NCBI RefSeq assembly: GCF_000803215.1
Contig: NZ_JSXC01000001.1
Span: 84,624-148,623, forward strand
Length of the DNA: 64,000 bases
Source of the DNA: Pectobacterium fontis
Lineage (GTDB): Bacteria; Pseudomonadota; Gammaproteobacteria; Enterobacterales; Enterobacteriaceae
Direction: 5' to 3'
This document shows, piece after piece, positions 9,484 through 20,986 of the stretch (position 1 is its first letter; each line of letters opens with the position of its first letter). The notes beneath the pieces are model-generated. The model was not told where the DNA came from. It made no database searches and was given only the letters and a program-made list of their open reading frames with translations. The position numbers were made by a program, and so were the translations under genes.

Positions 9484-11223
9484 TTACTGAAGCAACAGCC
9501 CTGCTTTGGACAGCACTTTCGTCCCGGCGCGGGCGGTATCATCATAATTGTAAATATCTGTACGGAACTGCGGCCGACCATCTTCAGCTACCCACGCGGT
9601 CAGATAATAGAGATTGACCGGAATCCGATGTTTCATTGAAACAAAGGTCGTATTTCCCTGATCCAGGGTGGAAGATATGCGACTGTTATTCCATCCCGCA
9701 TCCTGCAATAGCAGGTTAGCCAGTTCTGACGCCTTATTGACGCGCACGCAACCAGAGCTTAAAGCACGGATGTCGCGCTGGAACAGATTATGATTCGGCG
9801 TATCATGCAGATAAATCGCCTCTGAGTTCGGCATATTGAATTTATAACGTCCTAACGAATTGTTAACCCCAGGCGCCTGACGCAGGCGATAGGGGAAACG
9901 CTCCGCCGACACCCCTTGCCAATCGATCATTGAAGGGTCAATGGCCGCGGCATCCTGGCTCCAGTCAGATAACACCGTGTAGCCATGGCGCTGTAAATAA
10001 CCGGGATCGCGTACCACTTTAGGGATGATATCCTGACGTGTCAGCGTAGTAGGGACATTCCACGGTGGATTGACCACCACGTTATACAGCGAGCTGCTCA
10101 TTAACGGCGTCTTGCGCTTGGGCTGTCCGACAATGACGCGCGACGATAAACGCTCGTTACCATCCTGATAATAGATCAGCGAATAGTTGGGGATATTCAC
10201 CATAATACCTGTCTGAACATTATCCGGTAACAGGCGAAGACGCTGGATATTCAACGCCAGCAACGTAGCTCGCATTTGGGGTGAAACATTGAGCCAATCG
10301 CGCGTGCGTTTACCAATAACACCGTCATCTTCCAACCCTTGCCAATGCTGGAAACGTTTAACCGCCTCCACCAGTTCGCCCGTGTAGCGATCGTCTATGC
10401 TCGTCCCGCTATCGACCAGCGGAGTCTGCCCAGTCTCTACCGTCGTCGCTGCGGTACTTTCATTAAACAGCGTAATGTTCTCCGTTGACGACAACATGCC
10501 AGTACGTTGCAGAATTTCACGCAAAACGACCAGTTCACGGCTCTGCTGCTCCGGGCGCAGAGACTCCGTCAGATTCAGGTTCGGCCACGGGCGGTTGTCC
10601 GTCAGCATCGTTTTCAAGGCTTCATGCATTTTGGCGTATTGCGAATGCTGCGGTTTCAGTGAAACGACATAGGCCGCACTGGTGCCGGATTTCACAGCTT
10701 GTTGCCATTGAGAAACAATACTAAGCGCAGGCGATTGCAAACGATAAGGTACACTGCTGTACAACCAGTCGTTACCGTTACGTTCTACACCAGAGACGAA
10801 CTGCAAATACCCTAGCATCGCATCTGATAACACGACATCACGCGCAAACCCGGTCAATTGCGGGTCGGTCAGCCAGGTTACCCAGGTGGTGAACTGTGGT
10901 TGTACGCCAGCTATCGCTAATTCGGCAAGTTGCTGTTGAAACTGTTGAACCGCGCGATTATCTTCCCACATAGGTTGCATCTGACTCTGGGAATAAAGTG
11001 ATGATAAATCAGAGAGATAATATGCCGTCATGCCATGTGGCAGCGCTGCCAGCAACCTCGCACGACTACTTTCTACAGAAATCACGCCCGCGCGTTGTGA
11101 CAAGTCAGAGACCACCGTCGGAGATGCCGCCAGCACCGAAAACGAAGGAGACAGGCTTCCGACCCAAATACACCCGACGCGCAACAGCAATTTTACCATT
11201 TTTCGCTTATGTAACAAAAACAT
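9484..11223 (-). CDS. ldtD: L,D-transpeptidase LdtD (YcbB)
   Basis: Periplasmic enzyme that forms meso-DAP-meso-DAP (3-3) cross-links in peptidoglycan. An N-terminal signal/anchor segment ([15 protein letters not shown]...) is followed by a helical scaffold, a peptidoglycan-binding domain ([22 protein letters not shown]), and the YkuD catalytic domain with HDTPNHNLF and the nucleophile motif [10 protein letters not shown]. The frame is open to 11244, but the ATG at 11223 follows an AGGGG ribosome-binding site by 8 nt and is preferred. The product is 579 residues against 615 in E. coli; the difference lies mainly in the linker before the peptidoglycan-binding domain. Confidence 0.93.
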   Translation of the reverse strand: MFLLHKRKMVKLLLRVGCIWVGSLSPSFSVLAASPTVVSDLSQRAGVISVESSRARLLAALPHGMTAYYLSDLSSLYSQSQMQPMWEDNRAVQQFQQQLAELAIAGVQPQFTTWVTWLTDPQLTGFARDVVLSDAMLGYLQFVSGVERNGNDWLYSSVPYRLQSPALSIVSQWQQAVKSGTSAAYVVSLKPQHSQYAKMHEALKTMLTDNRPWPNLNLTESLRPEQQSRELVVLREILQRTGMLSSTENITLFNESTAATTVETGQTPLVDSGTSIDDRYTGELVEAVKRFQHWQGLEDDGVIGKRTRDWLNVSPQMRATLLALNIQRLRLLPDNVQTGIMVNIPNYSLIYYQDGNERLSSRVIVGQPKRKTPLMSSSLYNVVVNPPWNVPTTLTRQDIIPKVVRDPGYLQRHGYTVLSDWSQDAAAIDPSMIDWQGVSAERFPYRLRQAPGVNNSLGRYKFNMPNSEAIYLHDTPNHNLFQRDIRALSSGCVRVNKASELANLLLQDAGWNNSRISSTLDQGNTTFVSMKHRIPVNLYYLTAWVAEDGRPQFRTDIYNYDDTARAGTKVLSKAGLLLQ

Positions 11224-11244
11224 CCATTTATCCCCTGTACTCAT

Positions 11245-11617
11245 TAATCACTATGCTTGCACGACAATCCACGCTGAACATGGAAATAACAAACCGAATT
11301 CGCGGGTATACCGTCACACCAGCGTAAGCGCATTCTTTCGTTTTCGATCGTAAAAAAACGATAAAGAATGAAATATGATCATTTTTATATAGCACCCGTT
11401 ATTACGGCACGCGCATTTACAAGGTACAACCACGAATCTTCCTGTGGCATACCATCGTTTTATCGTCAGTATATAAAGAGAAAAATATTTTTGCTTCTTC
11501 TTCTGATTATTATCTTTCAGGTTCGATGAACTTATTCACGGTCAGTGTGTCTCTGCGCAAAAATAAAGCCGCTTAAAAAAGCGGCTTTATCAGCATAGCG
11601 GAAAATAACAGCAAGAT
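11245..11617. other. Gene-free interval between ldtD and mukB
   Basis: A 373-bp AT-rich stretch on the 5' side of ldtD and the 3' side of mukB (both minus strand). It holds the mukB terminator at 11564-11590 and, by position, the ldtD promoter. I see no other ORF, repeat or operator that I can support. Confidence 0.6.
11564..11590 (-). terminator. Terminator of the cmoM-mukFEB operon
   Basis: AAAGCCGC (11565-11572) and GCGGCTTT (11581-11588) form a stem whose arms extend into A and T tracts, so it could act on either strand. It lies 27 bp beyond the mukB stop codon. Confidence 0.85.
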
Positions 11618-14600
11618 TTACAGCGACGAAACGTGCTCCTGCGTCTCTGCCCCTTCCGTTCCGAACCCACGCAGCCCAACCACATGGACATGCTCGTTGT
11701 TCTGATAAACTTTACGCACCAGTTTATAGGTGGTTCCCTTTTCGGGGCTGATATTTTCGGGTGCCGCGATGACTAACTGCATCTCCAGACGATCGCAAAG
11801 CTCAAATAGCGTCGCAATTGATTTGGCATCCAGACGCGCCGCCTCATCAAGGAAAAGCAGACGGCACGGAATAATATCTTTACCGCGCAGACGCTTAGAC
11901 TCTTCTTCCCAGCTCTGTACCACCATAACCAGAATCGACATCCCAGTACCAATGGCTTCCCCGGTAGACAGCGCCCCACTTTCCGCTCGCAGCCAACCAT
12001 CCGCGCCACGGTTAACCTCAACTTCCATCTCAAGGTAGTTTCGGTAATCCAGCAGTTCTTCACCGATGGTCTGCGGCGTGCGCTGCCCCATATCAATTTC
12101 AGGATTCAGGCGCTGATACAGTTTCGCCAGCGCTTCCGAGAAGGTCAGACGGTTGCTGTTAAACAGATCCTGATGCATATCCTGCTGCTCGGACAACACG
12201 TTGAGCAACGTGGTATGGGTTTCGCGCACATTGACGTTCAGACGCACGCTCTTCACCTGACCAAACGCCACCGCTTGTAGCCCTTGGTTCAGCATCCGAA
12301 TACGGTTTTGCTCACGCTGGATCGTTTTACGAATGATATTTGCCACGCTACGCGAACTGATCGCCAACATCTGCTCACGCGCCGTCAACTCTTCGGTCAG
12401 GCGGTTAAGTTCGATTTCCATCTGCTCAATAGCTTCTACCGGATCATCGGTACGGATAATATCCTGACGGATACGCTCGCGCAGATGCTGGTAAACGGCG
12501 ATGTAGAACTGAATTTTGCGCTCAGGCCGTTTCGGATCTTCAGAAAGCCGCAGCACATCGCGCAGGTGTTCGTTATCCGCTACCGCCAGACGCAGCGCAC
12601 CCAATGCCTTATCCGACATGGAGCGCAGTTCATCACCTTCCATATACGCCAGTTCACGGCGGTGCAGACGACGCTCGACGCCGTTGTCTTTTACCAATCG
12701 CATGACTGCACACCAGCCCGCTTTTGCGGTCACAACCTGTTCGCGCATCTGGTGATAATCACGCTCCAGTTTGCGCAATTTCTTCTGCAAGCTGTCCATT
12801 TCCGCCTCACAGAAGGTAATCTGTTTTTCCAACTGATTACGGCGTGAGCGGTTAGTGCTTAATGCCGCGTGCAATTCATCACGACGCTGGCGGGCGCGTT
12901 CTTCGGCGTCTGCATCTGCGCGCACGCCAATGTCCTGAAGCTCCTGCGTCAGTTCTTTCAGCATATCCTGTTTGGCGTCGTAAGAACTTCTCAGCGACGC
13001 CTGAACTTGACTGTACTGCGTCAGTTGCGCCTGATGCTGGCGTAACTGTTCGCGTGCTTTTGTCCGTTCAGCCTCAGCCTGTTCCAAACGATGGCGCAGT
13101 TTGTCATTCAGACCCGCATTTTCACCCAGCATCCCAGCCGAATCGGCATAGCTGAAGTGCGCGCGGCGCTGTACCACCTCAGTCAGTGCAAACGCCTGCT
13201 GCTTTGCCTGACGCTGTGCGTTCTGCGCCTGAGTATAATCTTCCTGCAACTGCTCATGCTGCTGCGGATCGCTTTGCAAGACAGAAACCAGCGGTTCCAG
13301 CTTCGTCAGCGTCGCCCCGTGCTGTTGAATGAAGCGGGCAGATTCCTCGGTTTCATCCAGCTCCGCACGAATCTCTTCCACGCGATCCTGCAACGTCTCA
13401 TCACAAAGCAGGTTAATACGTGGGATCAGTTTATTTAGCTGTGCGCTGGCTTCTTTCGCCTGATCATATTGCTGGCGCTGCTGCTGGTTTTCACCATCAA
13501 AACTCGCCATAGCACGATCCAGTTCACCACGACGCGCGCTGAGCGTACGAATTTCTGCTTCAGGATCGTCATCAAAAACAACAGCCAGATGTGTTCCGAT
13601 GAAACGGCTGAAAGACTGGTGCAAGCGCTGCGTTTTCTGCACGTCAAATGACAGCGTCGCGTACTGTTCCGCCAGCGCTTCTCGTTCATTACGCAGGCTT
13701 TCCAGACGCATTTCCCGCGCGGCGCGACCAAACAGCGGCACCTCAGGGAAGCGCGAATAACGCCACTGGCGCTCCGCCACTTTCACGACCACAGCGCGTT
13801 CCAACTCTTCAACGGCAAACACACTGTCATCAAACGACTGCGGATCACCTTCAATCAGATACAAATCTTCTGGGCAGTCTTCCAGACCTGCAAGTTGATC
13901 GCGTACCAACGAGAGATCGGCGACCACTATCGCATGGCGGGACGGGCCATACAGCGCAGAGAAGTACGGCGCATCATCCAATGTCACGTCATCATAAATT
14001 TCAGACAGCAGCACGCCGCCAAAGCGTTCCGCCAGCGCATTCAGGCGCGGATCTTCGGAACCACCGGGCTGACTCAGCCGTTCGATCTGCGCTTCAACCT
14101 GCCGCTTGCGGGAGGCAATATCGTCACGTTCCACCGTGGTTTCACGCTCACGCTCCAGCAGTTGCTGCATGCATTCCGTCACCTGACGGCTATCTTCAAA
14201 CGTTTCGCCGCTCTGCTCGCTTAACTGCGTCAGCATCTCCTGTGCGGCCAGCCAGACGGGCGCACGCGCCGTCAGCTTCTGAATGCGCTGTTGGGTTTGC
14301 TCCAACTCCTGACGCAGCGCCATACGGCGCTCACCCGCTTCCGCCACCAGCGCTGATAGCGTTTCGATCCGGGCATCAAGTTCTTGCTGGAGTGATTCCA
14401 ACGCTTCCGGTTGATAATCCTGACCGTTGCGTTTGTTGAAATCCTGCAATAACCGCTCGGCATCCTGCTGCTCACGCAGGCGCTGCTCCAGTTCCGACAA
14501 ACGCATCCGCAGCGGCTGTACTCGCTCCGCCTGATAGCGTTGCGAAGAACTGTCGCGCAGCAGGTCGCGAGCGACCTGCCAGGCCTCATTGCGATTCACC

Positions 14601-16063
14601 GCTCCCGCAATCTTGCTCACCAGTTCATAGGCTTGTTCGAACTGACCGTGCGCGGCCTCTGCCACGCTCAGTTTCTGCTCCAACATCAGCAGAATCTCTG
14701 TCGCTTCCTGCTCTTTCGCCTGATAGCTGTCCAGCCACTCATCAGCATTATCGGCGGTCAAATCCGGCAACTGGCACAGCGTGCGAGCGCGCTCCAACGC
14801 CTGCTGCGCCTGCTGGTACTGAATGGCTCGCGTTTGCTGTACGTCCAGCGCTTGCTGATAATCGGCAAGCTGACTTTTCAGCTCATCCACTTCCAGTTCG
14901 GCGGCATCGGCACGCTCTTCGTTTTCTGCCTGTTGCTCTCGCGCTTCTTCTACCACTTCATTCTGTTCTTCGAGGCGGTAGCTCAACTCTTCCAGATCGG
15001 CGTTATAACGCTCGATTTTTTCCTGCTGGCGCATGGCGGTCTGCACCAGATTCAGGTGATCGCTGGCTGCCTGATAATCGGTTTCCAGATCGCCTTCGGC
15101 ACCGCTCTGCTCCGCCAGTTCCCGCGCCATTTCGACATGACGGTACTGTTCGCTCGCCAGTTGCTTACGACTGGAGAACAGGTCACGACGCAGTTCCAAC
15201 GCGCCATCCAGATGAATACGCCGCTCGTTGGCGTGCCGCATGTAGTCAGCAGCGACATAGGAGGTTGCTTCAGAAATCAGATGCTTAAACAGATCGCGAT
15301 CGGACTGGGTGACGCGGATTGCTTCCAGCGTCATGCGGTTTTCACGCAGCGCCGCTTCCATATCCTGAAACGCTTTACGCACCCCGCTGTTTTCCGGCAA
15401 CAGGTAGTCACGCAGCGAGCGCGTAATCGCACTGGAAATCCCGCCGTACAGCGAGGCTTCAATCAGACGATAGAACTTGCTGCGATCGGAGGCAGAACGC
15501 AGGCGGCGCGGCACCACTCCCAGATCAAACATCAACGAGTGATAGTCGGTGATAGAGTTAAACTGCTTAAACTGAACGCCTTCCATCTCCTCGACGCGAT
15601 CTTTCAATTCCTGCAAGGAGAGCACGCGCGCCTGCCGATCGCCGACAACCTGCGTCAGGATTTGCGTTGGCTGGATGGACGTCGGTAATCCCTGAATGGT
15701 GAAAGGCTTGATATCAACTTTACGATCACGCCCCGCCACCTGCTGGAGACGAACCCCAACCAGCACACGTTGATGACGCGAATTAACCACGTCCAGCGTG
15801 GAATAGCAGACGCCTGCGCGCAATTTACCGTGCAGACCTTTATCGCGTGAACCGCTGGTCGCGCCCGCCTCGGTGGTGTTTCTGAAGTGCAGAAGCGTCA
15901 GGTCAGGGATCAGCGCTGTAATAAAGGCCGCCATCGTGGTGGATTTCCCCGCACCGTTACCGCCGGATAACGTCGTAACCAGTTCATCCAGATCGAAGGT
16001 GCGAGCGAAAAAGCCGTTCCAGTTGACCAGCGTTAGTGAGCGAAATTTACCGCGTTCAATCAT
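11618..16063 (-). CDS. mukB: Chromosome partition protein MukB (SMC-like ATPase)
   Basis: Core subunit of the MukBEF condensin, which compacts and segregates the chromosome. The 1481-residue protein has the SMC architecture. An N-terminal ATPase lobe carries Walker A GGNGAGKS (residues 34-41). Two long coiled-coil arms flank a hinge around residues 650-790. A C-terminal lobe has signature [10 protein letters not shown] (about 1362) and Walker [12 protein letters not shown] (about 1405). The ATG at 16063 matches the family start [19 protein letters not shown]. It is the last gene of cmoM-mukF-mukE-mukB, 53 bp after mukE. Several long antisense frames cross this gene; they are composition shadows. 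Confidence 0.98.
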   Translation of the reverse strand: MIERGKFRSLTLVNWNGFFARTFDLDELVTTLSGGNGAGKSTTMAAFITALIPDLTLLHFRNTTEAGATSGSRDKGLHGKLRAGVCYSTLDVVNSRHQRVLVGVRLQQVAGRDRKVDIKPFTIQGLPTSIQPTQILTQVVGDRQARVLSLQELKDRVEEMEGVQFKQFNSITDYHSLMFDLGVVPRRLRSASDRSKFYRLIEASLYGGISSAITRSLRDYLLPENSGVRKAFQDMEAALRENRMTLEAIRVTQSDRDLFKHLISEATSYVAADYMRHANERRIHLDGALELRRDLFSSRKQLASEQYRHVEMARELAEQSGAEGDLETDYQAASDHLNLVQTAMRQQEKIERYNADLEELSYRLEEQNEVVEEAREQQAENEERADAAELEVDELKSQLADYQQALDVQQTRAIQYQQAQQALERARTLCQLPDLTADNADEWLDSYQAKEQEATEILLMLEQKLSVAEAAHGQFEQAYELVSKIAGAVNRNEAWQVARDLLRDSSSQRYQAERVQPLRMRLSELEQRLREQQDAERLLQDFNKRNGQDYQPEALESLQQELDARIETLSALVAEAGERRMALRQELEQTQQRIQKLTARAPVWLAAQEMLTQLSEQSGETFEDSRQVTECMQQLLERERETTVERDDIASRKRQVEAQIERLSQPGGSEDPRLNALAERFGGVLLSEIYDDVTLDDAPYFSALYGPSRHAIVVADLSLVRDQLAGLEDCPEDLYLIEGDPQSFDDSVFAVEELERAVVVKVAERQWRYSRFPEVPLFGRAAREMRLESLRNEREALAEQYATLSFDVQKTQRLHQSFSRFIGTHLAVVFDDDPEAEIRTLSARRGELDRAMASFDGENQQQRQQYDQAKEASAQLNKLIPRINLLCDETLQDRVEEIRAELDETEESARFIQQHGATLTKLEPLVSVLQSDPQQHEQLQEDYTQAQNAQRQAKQQAFALTEVVQRRAHFSYADSAGMLGENAGLNDKLRHRLEQAEAERTKAREQLRQHQAQLTQYSQVQASLRSSYDAKQDMLKELTQELQDIGVRADADAEERARQRRDELHAALSTNRSRRNQLEKQITFCEAEMDSLQKKLRKLERDYHQMREQVVTAKAGWCAVMRLVKDNGVERRLHRRELAYMEGDELRSMSDKALGALRLAVADNEHLRDVLRLSEDPKRPERKIQFYIAVYQHLRERIRQDIIRTDDPVEAIEQMEIELNRLTEELTAREQMLAISSRSVANIIRKTIQREQNRIRMLNQGLQAVAFGQVKSVRLNVNVRETHTTLLNVLSEQQDMHQDLFNSNRLTFSEALAKLYQRLNPEIDMGQRTPQTIGEELLDYRNYLEMEVEVNRGADGWLRAESGALSTGEAIGTGMSILVMVVQSWEEESKRLRGKDIIPCRLLFLDEAARLDAKSIATLFELCDRLEMQLVIAAPENISPEKGTTYKLVRKVYQNNEHVHVVGLRGFGTEGAETQEHVSSL

Positions 16064-16116
16064 TCCTGTTCATCCTCAACACGTAAAGCCTACCCCAGTA
16101 GGAATGGGATAGTCTC

Positions 16117-16839
16117 TTATTCATCCTCGCCCGTTTCTGGCGTGGTCTCATCGGTGCGATCGTTATCGTCACTGTCATCTTTCAGCGACAAACTACCTTC
16201 AACAGGCATCGCTTCACCCTCGCGAATCATGCGTAGCTGTGCTTCGCGGGCATCATCGCCACTGCGCACATCCGCCCCGAAGCGGAACACCGACTCGGTA
16301 ATTCTGAATTTGCTGCTGTCATTGCCCATAAAGTAGATCATGCCCAACCGGCGTAAGCGGTTCAGCGACGTTCTGACTTTTTCCTGCAACTTTTGTCGAT
16401 CCAGATCGGAACCGGTAGAACGTTGATTCACCAGTTTCAGCAGTTTGCTTTCATCCGCCAGGCTCAGCAGTTCTTCATAAAGCTCCTGCTGGCTGAAAAT
16501 GCCTTCGTGCGCCAAACGCTCCGGGCTAAGATAGAGATAGCAGAGGATTTTCCCTACCATCATATCCAGCTCAGACAGCACCGAACGCGGGATCAGCGTG
16601 GTAGATCGCGGCCGCAGATAGAAAAACCCTTCCGGCGCGCGGATCAATTCCACGTTGTAGCGGCTGTAAAACTCCTCCAGCACCTCCTGGAAATCCATCA
16701 AAAAGACGTGGTTCTCCAGTTCTTCAATGCCAATATGACGCCCGGCGCGCAATTGGCTGTCCAGCGCCGGAAAGAGGTTATTCGACAGCGCGGTTGCCAG
16801 CTTCACTGGCATAAATTGTTCAATATTTGTCGATGACAT
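16117..16839 (-). CDS. mukE: Chromosome partition protein MukE
   Basis: Winged-helix (kite) subunit that bridges MukF to the MukB heads. The frame is open to 16959, but the product starting [18 protein letters not shown] at 16839 matches E. coli MukE from its first residue and is 240 residues long (E. coli 234). The core around [38 protein letters not shown] is almost unchanged. The C-terminus is an acidic tail ([20 protein letters not shown]). This start overlaps the end of mukF by 20 bp, which fits translational coupling of partner subunits. Confidence 0.97.
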   Translation of the reverse strand: MSSTNIEQFMPVKLATALSNNLFPALDSQLRAGRHIGIEELENHVFLMDFQEVLEEFYSRYNVELIRAPEGFFYLRPRSTTLIPRSVLSELDMMVGKILCYLYLSPERLAHEGIFSQQELYEELLSLADESKLLKLVNQRSTGSDLDRQKLQEKVRTSLNRLRRLGMIYFMGNDSSKFRITESVFRFGADVRSGDDAREAQLRMIREGEAMPVEGSLSLKDDSDDNDRTDETTPETGEDE

Positions 16840-18145
16840 GGGCCTGCACCTTGGCTCCGTAATCATTGATCGCCTGCCACAGTGCAGGCAATCCGGTGAA
16901 ATCTGTTTCGGCAACGCCCAGACGTACAGCCTGGTCGACCACGATTCGGGCAACATCAAAATGCCGCGAGCGAGGGTATTGCGCGAGGTATTCGCGCATT
17001 ACTTCGCTCAAATCAAGCGGAATCTGTTGCGCTTTGTATTTATGCAGCGCCTGCTCGACCAACGCGATCAACTGCTCGCGCATTTCACTCAGCTCTTCGT
17101 ATTCTAACTCCGGCGGCAGTTCACCGGTCACTTCTTCACTACGTAGCATCAGCTCTTCGTCACGCATGTCCAAGAGACGATCCGCGTTGGCGAACGTCAG
17201 CGCCCATGGGTTGTCAAAGTAGCTTTGCACAGACTGGCGCAGCCGCTGGGCAAAGACGCGGTTTTTATCCATATCAATCGCGGTACGAATAAACTTATGT
17301 ACGTGGCGGTCATAACCAATCCACAGGTCTATCGTCTGCTGCCCCCAGCTCACAATGCGATCGAGTTTGTTTTGCAAGTCAAACACCAGCTTGTCGACAA
17401 ACTCCAGATTATGTGGGTTATTCATTATCGCATCCTGAATACTCAGCAAGCTCGCCTGTAACTTATCGCCTGCGGCTTCAAGCGTATCCTGCAATTCACG
17501 CAGCGTAGACGACGTTTCCGTCAGCAATTGTTCACAACTGCTGATCGCCGCACGCCAGTCTTGGTTTAACAACGCCGCGATATCATCTTTAACGCCCTGT
17601 TGCTGCTCATCCATTACGCGCTGTGACAGGTCGATGCTGTCAAAAATTTCAGCAACGGAATATTTCAGCGGCGCAAACACATTGCGATGCCAGTGAAACT
17701 CATCGCCGCCTTCTTCCGCCGCATCGGCGGCACGGCTGAGTTCTTGCGCCACGATAGAAAGCTGCATGGAAAGCCGCAGCGTAGAGAATTCACGCTGGCG
17801 GATGTAATAATCGGTAATCCCGATCCCCAGCGGCGTCAGACGGTAAATCGCATTGCCTTCCGCCTGCTCGCTGGTAAAACGGTTAAGCAACCGCTGGCGC
17901 ACCAGATCGTTAATCGCGTTATTGGCGCGAACGGTAATGGTTTCGTTCGTCTGATCAAACCCCTGACTCACATGACGGAAGGCATCAATCAGCTCACCTT
18001 CACTCATCTCGCCATCCATACGTTCGCCGTTAAGCGTGGCAATCGCCATCAAAAACGCCAGGCGTTCAGTGGGGAGAGAAATGGAGAAATCATTTTTTCG
18101 TGCCCAGGCGACCAGTTCGGGTACAGTCTGGGAAAAATCACTCAT
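16820..18145 (-). CDS. mukF: Chromosome partition protein MukF (kleisin)
   Basis: Kleisin subunit that dimerises through an N-terminal winged-helix domain and links MukE and the MukB heads. The product is 441 residues, starting [20 protein letters not shown], with the acidic C-terminal half contacting MukE. The E. coli protein has 440 residues. The start codon overlaps the cmoM stop by 4 bp and the 3' end overlaps mukE by 20 bp, so the four genes form one tightly packed operon. Confidence 0.97.
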   Translation of the reverse strand: MSDFSQTVPELVAWARKNDFSISLPTERLAFLMAIATLNGERMDGEMSEGELIDAFRHVSQGFDQTNETITVRANNAINDLVRQRLLNRFTSEQAEGNAIYRLTPLGIGITDYYIRQREFSTLRLSMQLSIVAQELSRAADAAEEGGDEFHWHRNVFAPLKYSVAEIFDSIDLSQRVMDEQQQGVKDDIAALLNQDWRAAISSCEQLLTETSSTLRELQDTLEAAGDKLQASLLSIQDAIMNNPHNLEFVDKLVFDLQNKLDRIVSWGQQTIDLWIGYDRHVHKFIRTAIDMDKNRVFAQRLRQSVQSYFDNPWALTFANADRLLDMRDEELMLRSEEVTGELPPELEYEELSEMREQLIALVEQALHKYKAQQIPLDLSEVMREYLAQYPRSRHFDVARIVVDQAVRLGVAETDFTGLPALWQAINDYGAKVQAHVIDKY

Positions 18146-18927
18146 AATGCATCCTTCAAATGGGGTTTATGCGCCATGACATGGATATAACGGCCCAAAC
18201 TCACAAAAGGCTCTTGCCGACAATATCGCTGCTCAAGCTCCAGAATGTCGTCAAATTTATCAATTTGTTGCTGCTTATTCTGCAAGTAGTCATGAAACAC
18301 ACGCACGCCAGTTTTGCCGCTAATGGTCAGCCCCATTTCATCAAGCCAGCCGTACACCTCTTGCGGATCCAGCGGGTGATCGGGCGATAGCGAACGCCGT
18401 TTACGCTTCGGCATGCCGGCCTGAACATAATCAAAGTTGCCCAGCACCATGTTACGCATTAACAGCCCGTGATGGTTATAAAACATCAAAGACAGCGCGC
18501 CCCCCGGCGACAGGCAATTATAGAGTATTTTCAACACCTGCTGCGGTTGCGCAACCCACTCCAGCACCGCATGGAACAATATCAGATCGGCAGGGCTTTC
18601 CATATATTGCGCGATATCCTGTGCGGCACACTGCACAAAACGCATGTTGTGGACGACACCCTGCGCCGTTGCCGCGTGTTGGGCGCGCTGAATCATCTCA
18701 TTGGAAACATCGCACAACAATACCTGATGTCCTAAAGCCGCCAGGCGGCAGGCCATTTGCCCTTCACCGCCCCCGGCATCAAGGATGCGTAAAGGCCGGG
18801 CCGGAAGTTGAGCCAAAAGATCGCTCAGATCCTGCCACAACACCGCCTGCCGAAGTTTCCCTTTCGTCGTGCCATAGATATTCTGAGCAAATTTTTCGGC
18901 GATATCGTTAAAATTGCGATCCTGCAT
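18142..18927 (-). CDS. cmoM: tRNA 5-carboxymethoxyuridine methyltransferase CmoM (SmtA)
   Basis: SAM-dependent class I methyltransferase that methylates cmo5U34 at the wobble position of certain tRNAs. The 261-residue product begins [20 protein letters not shown]. It has the SAM-binding motif [16 protein letters not shown] (about residues 49-63) and the post-motif [14 protein letters not shown]. It is the first gene of the muk operon. The 167-bp gap to the divergent elyC must hold the promoters for both directions. Confidence 0.95.
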   Translation of the reverse strand: MQDRNFNDIAEKFAQNIYGTTKGKLRQAVLWQDLSDLLAQLPARPLRILDAGGGEGQMACRLAALGHQVLLCDVSNEMIQRAQHAATAQGVVHNMRFVQCAAQDIAQYMESPADLILFHAVLEWVAQPQQVLKILYNCLSPGGALSLMFYNHHGLLMRNMVLGNFDYVQAGMPKRKRRSLSPDHPLDPQEVYGWLDEMGLTISGKTGVRVFHDYLQNKQQQIDKFDDILELEQRYCRQEPFVSLGRYIHVMAHKPHLKDAL

Positions 18928-19094
18928 CAGTCATTGTTCCGCATCATATAAACGGGGGAGGCTCGTGCAGCATATGTCTGCGCGATGCGATTTTTCCAGC
19001 CTGCCATTTTGGCACAGGCTGGCTTAGAATAAATGTCCTTGCCGCATAATCTCTTCCCGGATGCGGATTTTTCACTCAAAAGGAATGCAATTTT

Positions 19095-19943
19095 ATGCTT
19101 TTTACACTCAAAAAGTTCGTCGGTGGCCTTCTGCAACCGCTGCCATTGCTATTGCTTTTGATGGGTGTTGGCCTGCTGTTGCTTTGGTTTACCCAACGGC
19201 AGCGTACGGGGAAAATGCTGGTACTAGCCAGTTGGCTGATGCTTACGCTGCTCAGTCTGCAACCTGTAGCCGATCGGCTCTTGTTACCACTGGAATCGCA
19301 ATATCCAACCTGGCAACAACCATCACAGGCAGACAAAGTGGACTACATTGTCGTGCTAGGCGGGGGATATACCTATAACGCAGAGTGGGCACCCAGTTCC
19401 AATCTCATCAGCAATAGCCTCCCTCGCGTCACGGAAGGTATTCGCCTTTATCATGCCAACCCCGGCGCAAAACTGATTTTTACTGGTGGCGCCGCGCAGG
19501 ATAACCCCGTCAGCAGTGCGAAAACGGCGGCGCTGGTAGCAGAAAGCCTGGGCATTCCTCAGCAGGATATTCTCATTCTGGATACGCCAAGGGATACGGA
19601 AGAAGAAGCCGCAGCAACCGCAAAGATTGTTGGCGATCGCCCTTTCTTACTCGTGACGTCTGCCAACCATCTGCCACGTGCGATACGATTCTTCCAAGCC
19701 CGAGGGCTTGCGCCAATTCCCGCACCGGCGAATCAGATGGCGATCACCTCTGCGCTCAACCCGTGGGAAAAAGTATTCCCTTCCGCTTACTACTTATCGC
19801 ACAGTGAGCGGGCCTGGTACGAAACACTCGGCCGTCTCTGGCAGTCACTGAAAGGGATCACGGCGACACCGCATGACAGCGAAAATCCGCAGACTCACTC
19901 CAGCCAGGGAGACAATTCGCGGGAAGCCACATCAAACAGTTGA
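19095..19943 (+). CDS. elyC: Envelope biogenesis factor ElyC (DUF218)
   Basis: Inner-membrane protein needed for envelope integrity and peptidoglycan synthesis at low temperature in E. coli. Two N-terminal membrane helices (about residues 12-32 and 38-58) precede a DUF218 domain containing VDYIVVLGGGYTYNAEW, LIFTGG and LLVTSANHLPRAIRFF. The length of 282 residues is somewhat longer than E. coli ElyC because of a polar C-terminal tail (residues ~258-282). Its 3' end overlaps that of the convergent ycbJ by 49 bp, with no terminator between them. Confidence 0.92.
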   Translation: MLFTLKKFVGGLLQPLPLLLLLMGVGLLLLWFTQRQRTGKMLVLASWLMLTLLSLQPVADRLLLPLESQYPTWQQPSQADKVDYIVVLGGGYTYNAEWAPSSNLISNSLPRVTEGIRLYHANPGAKLIFTGGAAQDNPVSSAKTAALVAESLGIPQQDILILDTPRDTEEEAAATAKIVGDRPFLLVTSANHLPRAIRFFQARGLAPIPAPANQMAITSALNPWEKVFPSAYYLSHSERAWYETLGRLWQSLKGITATPHDSENPQTHSSQGDNSREATSNS

Positions 19944-20788
19944 CGATCTAGCTGGCCTGTATGGATATAACGCGATACCGCTTCCCAAATGACATAGAGC
20001 CAGCGCCGGTAGACAAAGGATTCGGCTACCGGTGCCTGTTTCAGGTAGTGATACAGCAACTGCTCTGGCATGCCGGACTCACAAAGCCGGAAGAGTTCAT
20101 ACTCTCTGGGTGCCCACAGCATCATCCCTGGATTAATCATCGCCAGTAGCTGATCGCTCCGCGCATCCTTCAACATGCTACGCAACGAAAGATTCCCGTG
20201 TACCAGCACACAGCCATCCTCAAAATCTTCAAACAGCAGCGCTAAACACTGGCGCGAACGATAAAGCACGCTCCGATCCTGTTGTGTAAGCTGCGGTGCG
20301 CTGACATTCAGCAGCGTAGACCACAGCACCTCCAGCCTTTGTTGATACCAACTGAACCAATCGTTGTCCTGCGTGCTGTCCACGGAACCGACACAGCCAT
20401 GACTATCAATACGGTGCCAGGCCAGTACGCTCTCAACAATTTGATCCATCAGCAGCGTCCAGCGCTGACCGCTTCTTGGCGGGACTTCCACCGACACGCC
20501 ACGTAAGCGCTCGATGAGCAACAGTTCCCGATAAGGCTGCTGCTGCGTCATCACCAGCCCATAAACGGTTGGCAAGCGCACATCGCCTTCACGCGCCAGC
20601 ATGGAGAGTTTATAGGCCTCCTGCTGTGCCACGCCCTGACAAACATAGCTTTTGGCTAACAATGGAATGGCGTTGCCTTCTTTATCATACAAGGCATACA
20701 AATCCGCATAGGGCTGTTCGCTTATGCGCTCAAGTCGGCTGAGGCTTTCCCCCAATACCGTGCTGAGTTCCGATTTCAACTGTTCCAT
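19895..20788 (-). CDS. ycbJ: YcbJ family protein, kinase/phosphotransferase-like fold
   Basis: Conserved enterobacterial protein of unknown role. The start at 20788 (MEQLKSELSTVLGESLSRLE) gives 297 residues, the E. coli YcbJ length; the open frame extends 12 codons upstream. The sequence resembles aminoglycoside phosphotransferase/choline kinase folds: LLLIERLRGVSVE looks like the hinge, and CVLVHGNLSLRSML sits where HGDLxxxN is found in active enzymes. HGN replaces HGD, so catalytic activity is doubtful. It is tail-to-tail with elyC and overlaps it. No substrate can be proposed from the sequence. Confidence 0.88.
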   Translation of the reverse strand: MEQLKSELSTVLGESLSRLERISEQPYADLYALYDKEGNAIPLLAKSYVCQGVAQQEAYKLSMLAREGDVRLPTVYGLVMTQQQPYRELLLIERLRGVSVEVPPRSGQRWTLLMDQIVESVLAWHRIDSHGCVGSVDSTQDNDWFSWYQQRLEVLWSTLLNVSAPQLTQQDRSVLYRSRQCLALLFEDFEDGCVLVHGNLSLRSMLKDARSDQLLAMINPGMMLWAPREYELFRLCESGMPEQLLYHYLKQAPVAESFVYRRWLYVIWEAVSRYIHTGQLDRQLFDVASRELSPWLE

Positions 20789-20923
20789 AAACGGCGATAC
20801 CTCAGTTGAGCCAAATGGCTCCATCCACCATGATGCGGCGAGCGGATGACAAATTCTTCAACGCAGATCAATAAAAAGGGATCAATGACGTCAGGAATAA
20901 TCCCTCTGCCAGCGTTATTATTG

Positions 20924-20953
20924 CGATCCCCCGGTTGCTGAACCGGGGGATCG
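20924..20953 (-). terminator. Strong hairpin downstream of the pectate lyase gene
   Basis: A perfect 13-bp inverted repeat, CGATCCCCCGGTT / AACCGGGGGATCG, with a 4-nt loop, lies 34 bp after the pectate lyase stop. No run of T follows, so it could be a terminator of low efficiency or an mRNA 3'-end barrier. Confidence 0.65.
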
Positions 20954-20986
20954 TGACTGACAGGCTAGTGTATTAACACGCCTCCA

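Noticed and set aside
14540..15688. 382-codon open frame on the plus strand
   Set aside because: It lies wholly antisense to mukB, is rich in Gln/Arg/Leu as expected of the reverse of coiled-coil codons, has no ribosome-binding site and matches no family.
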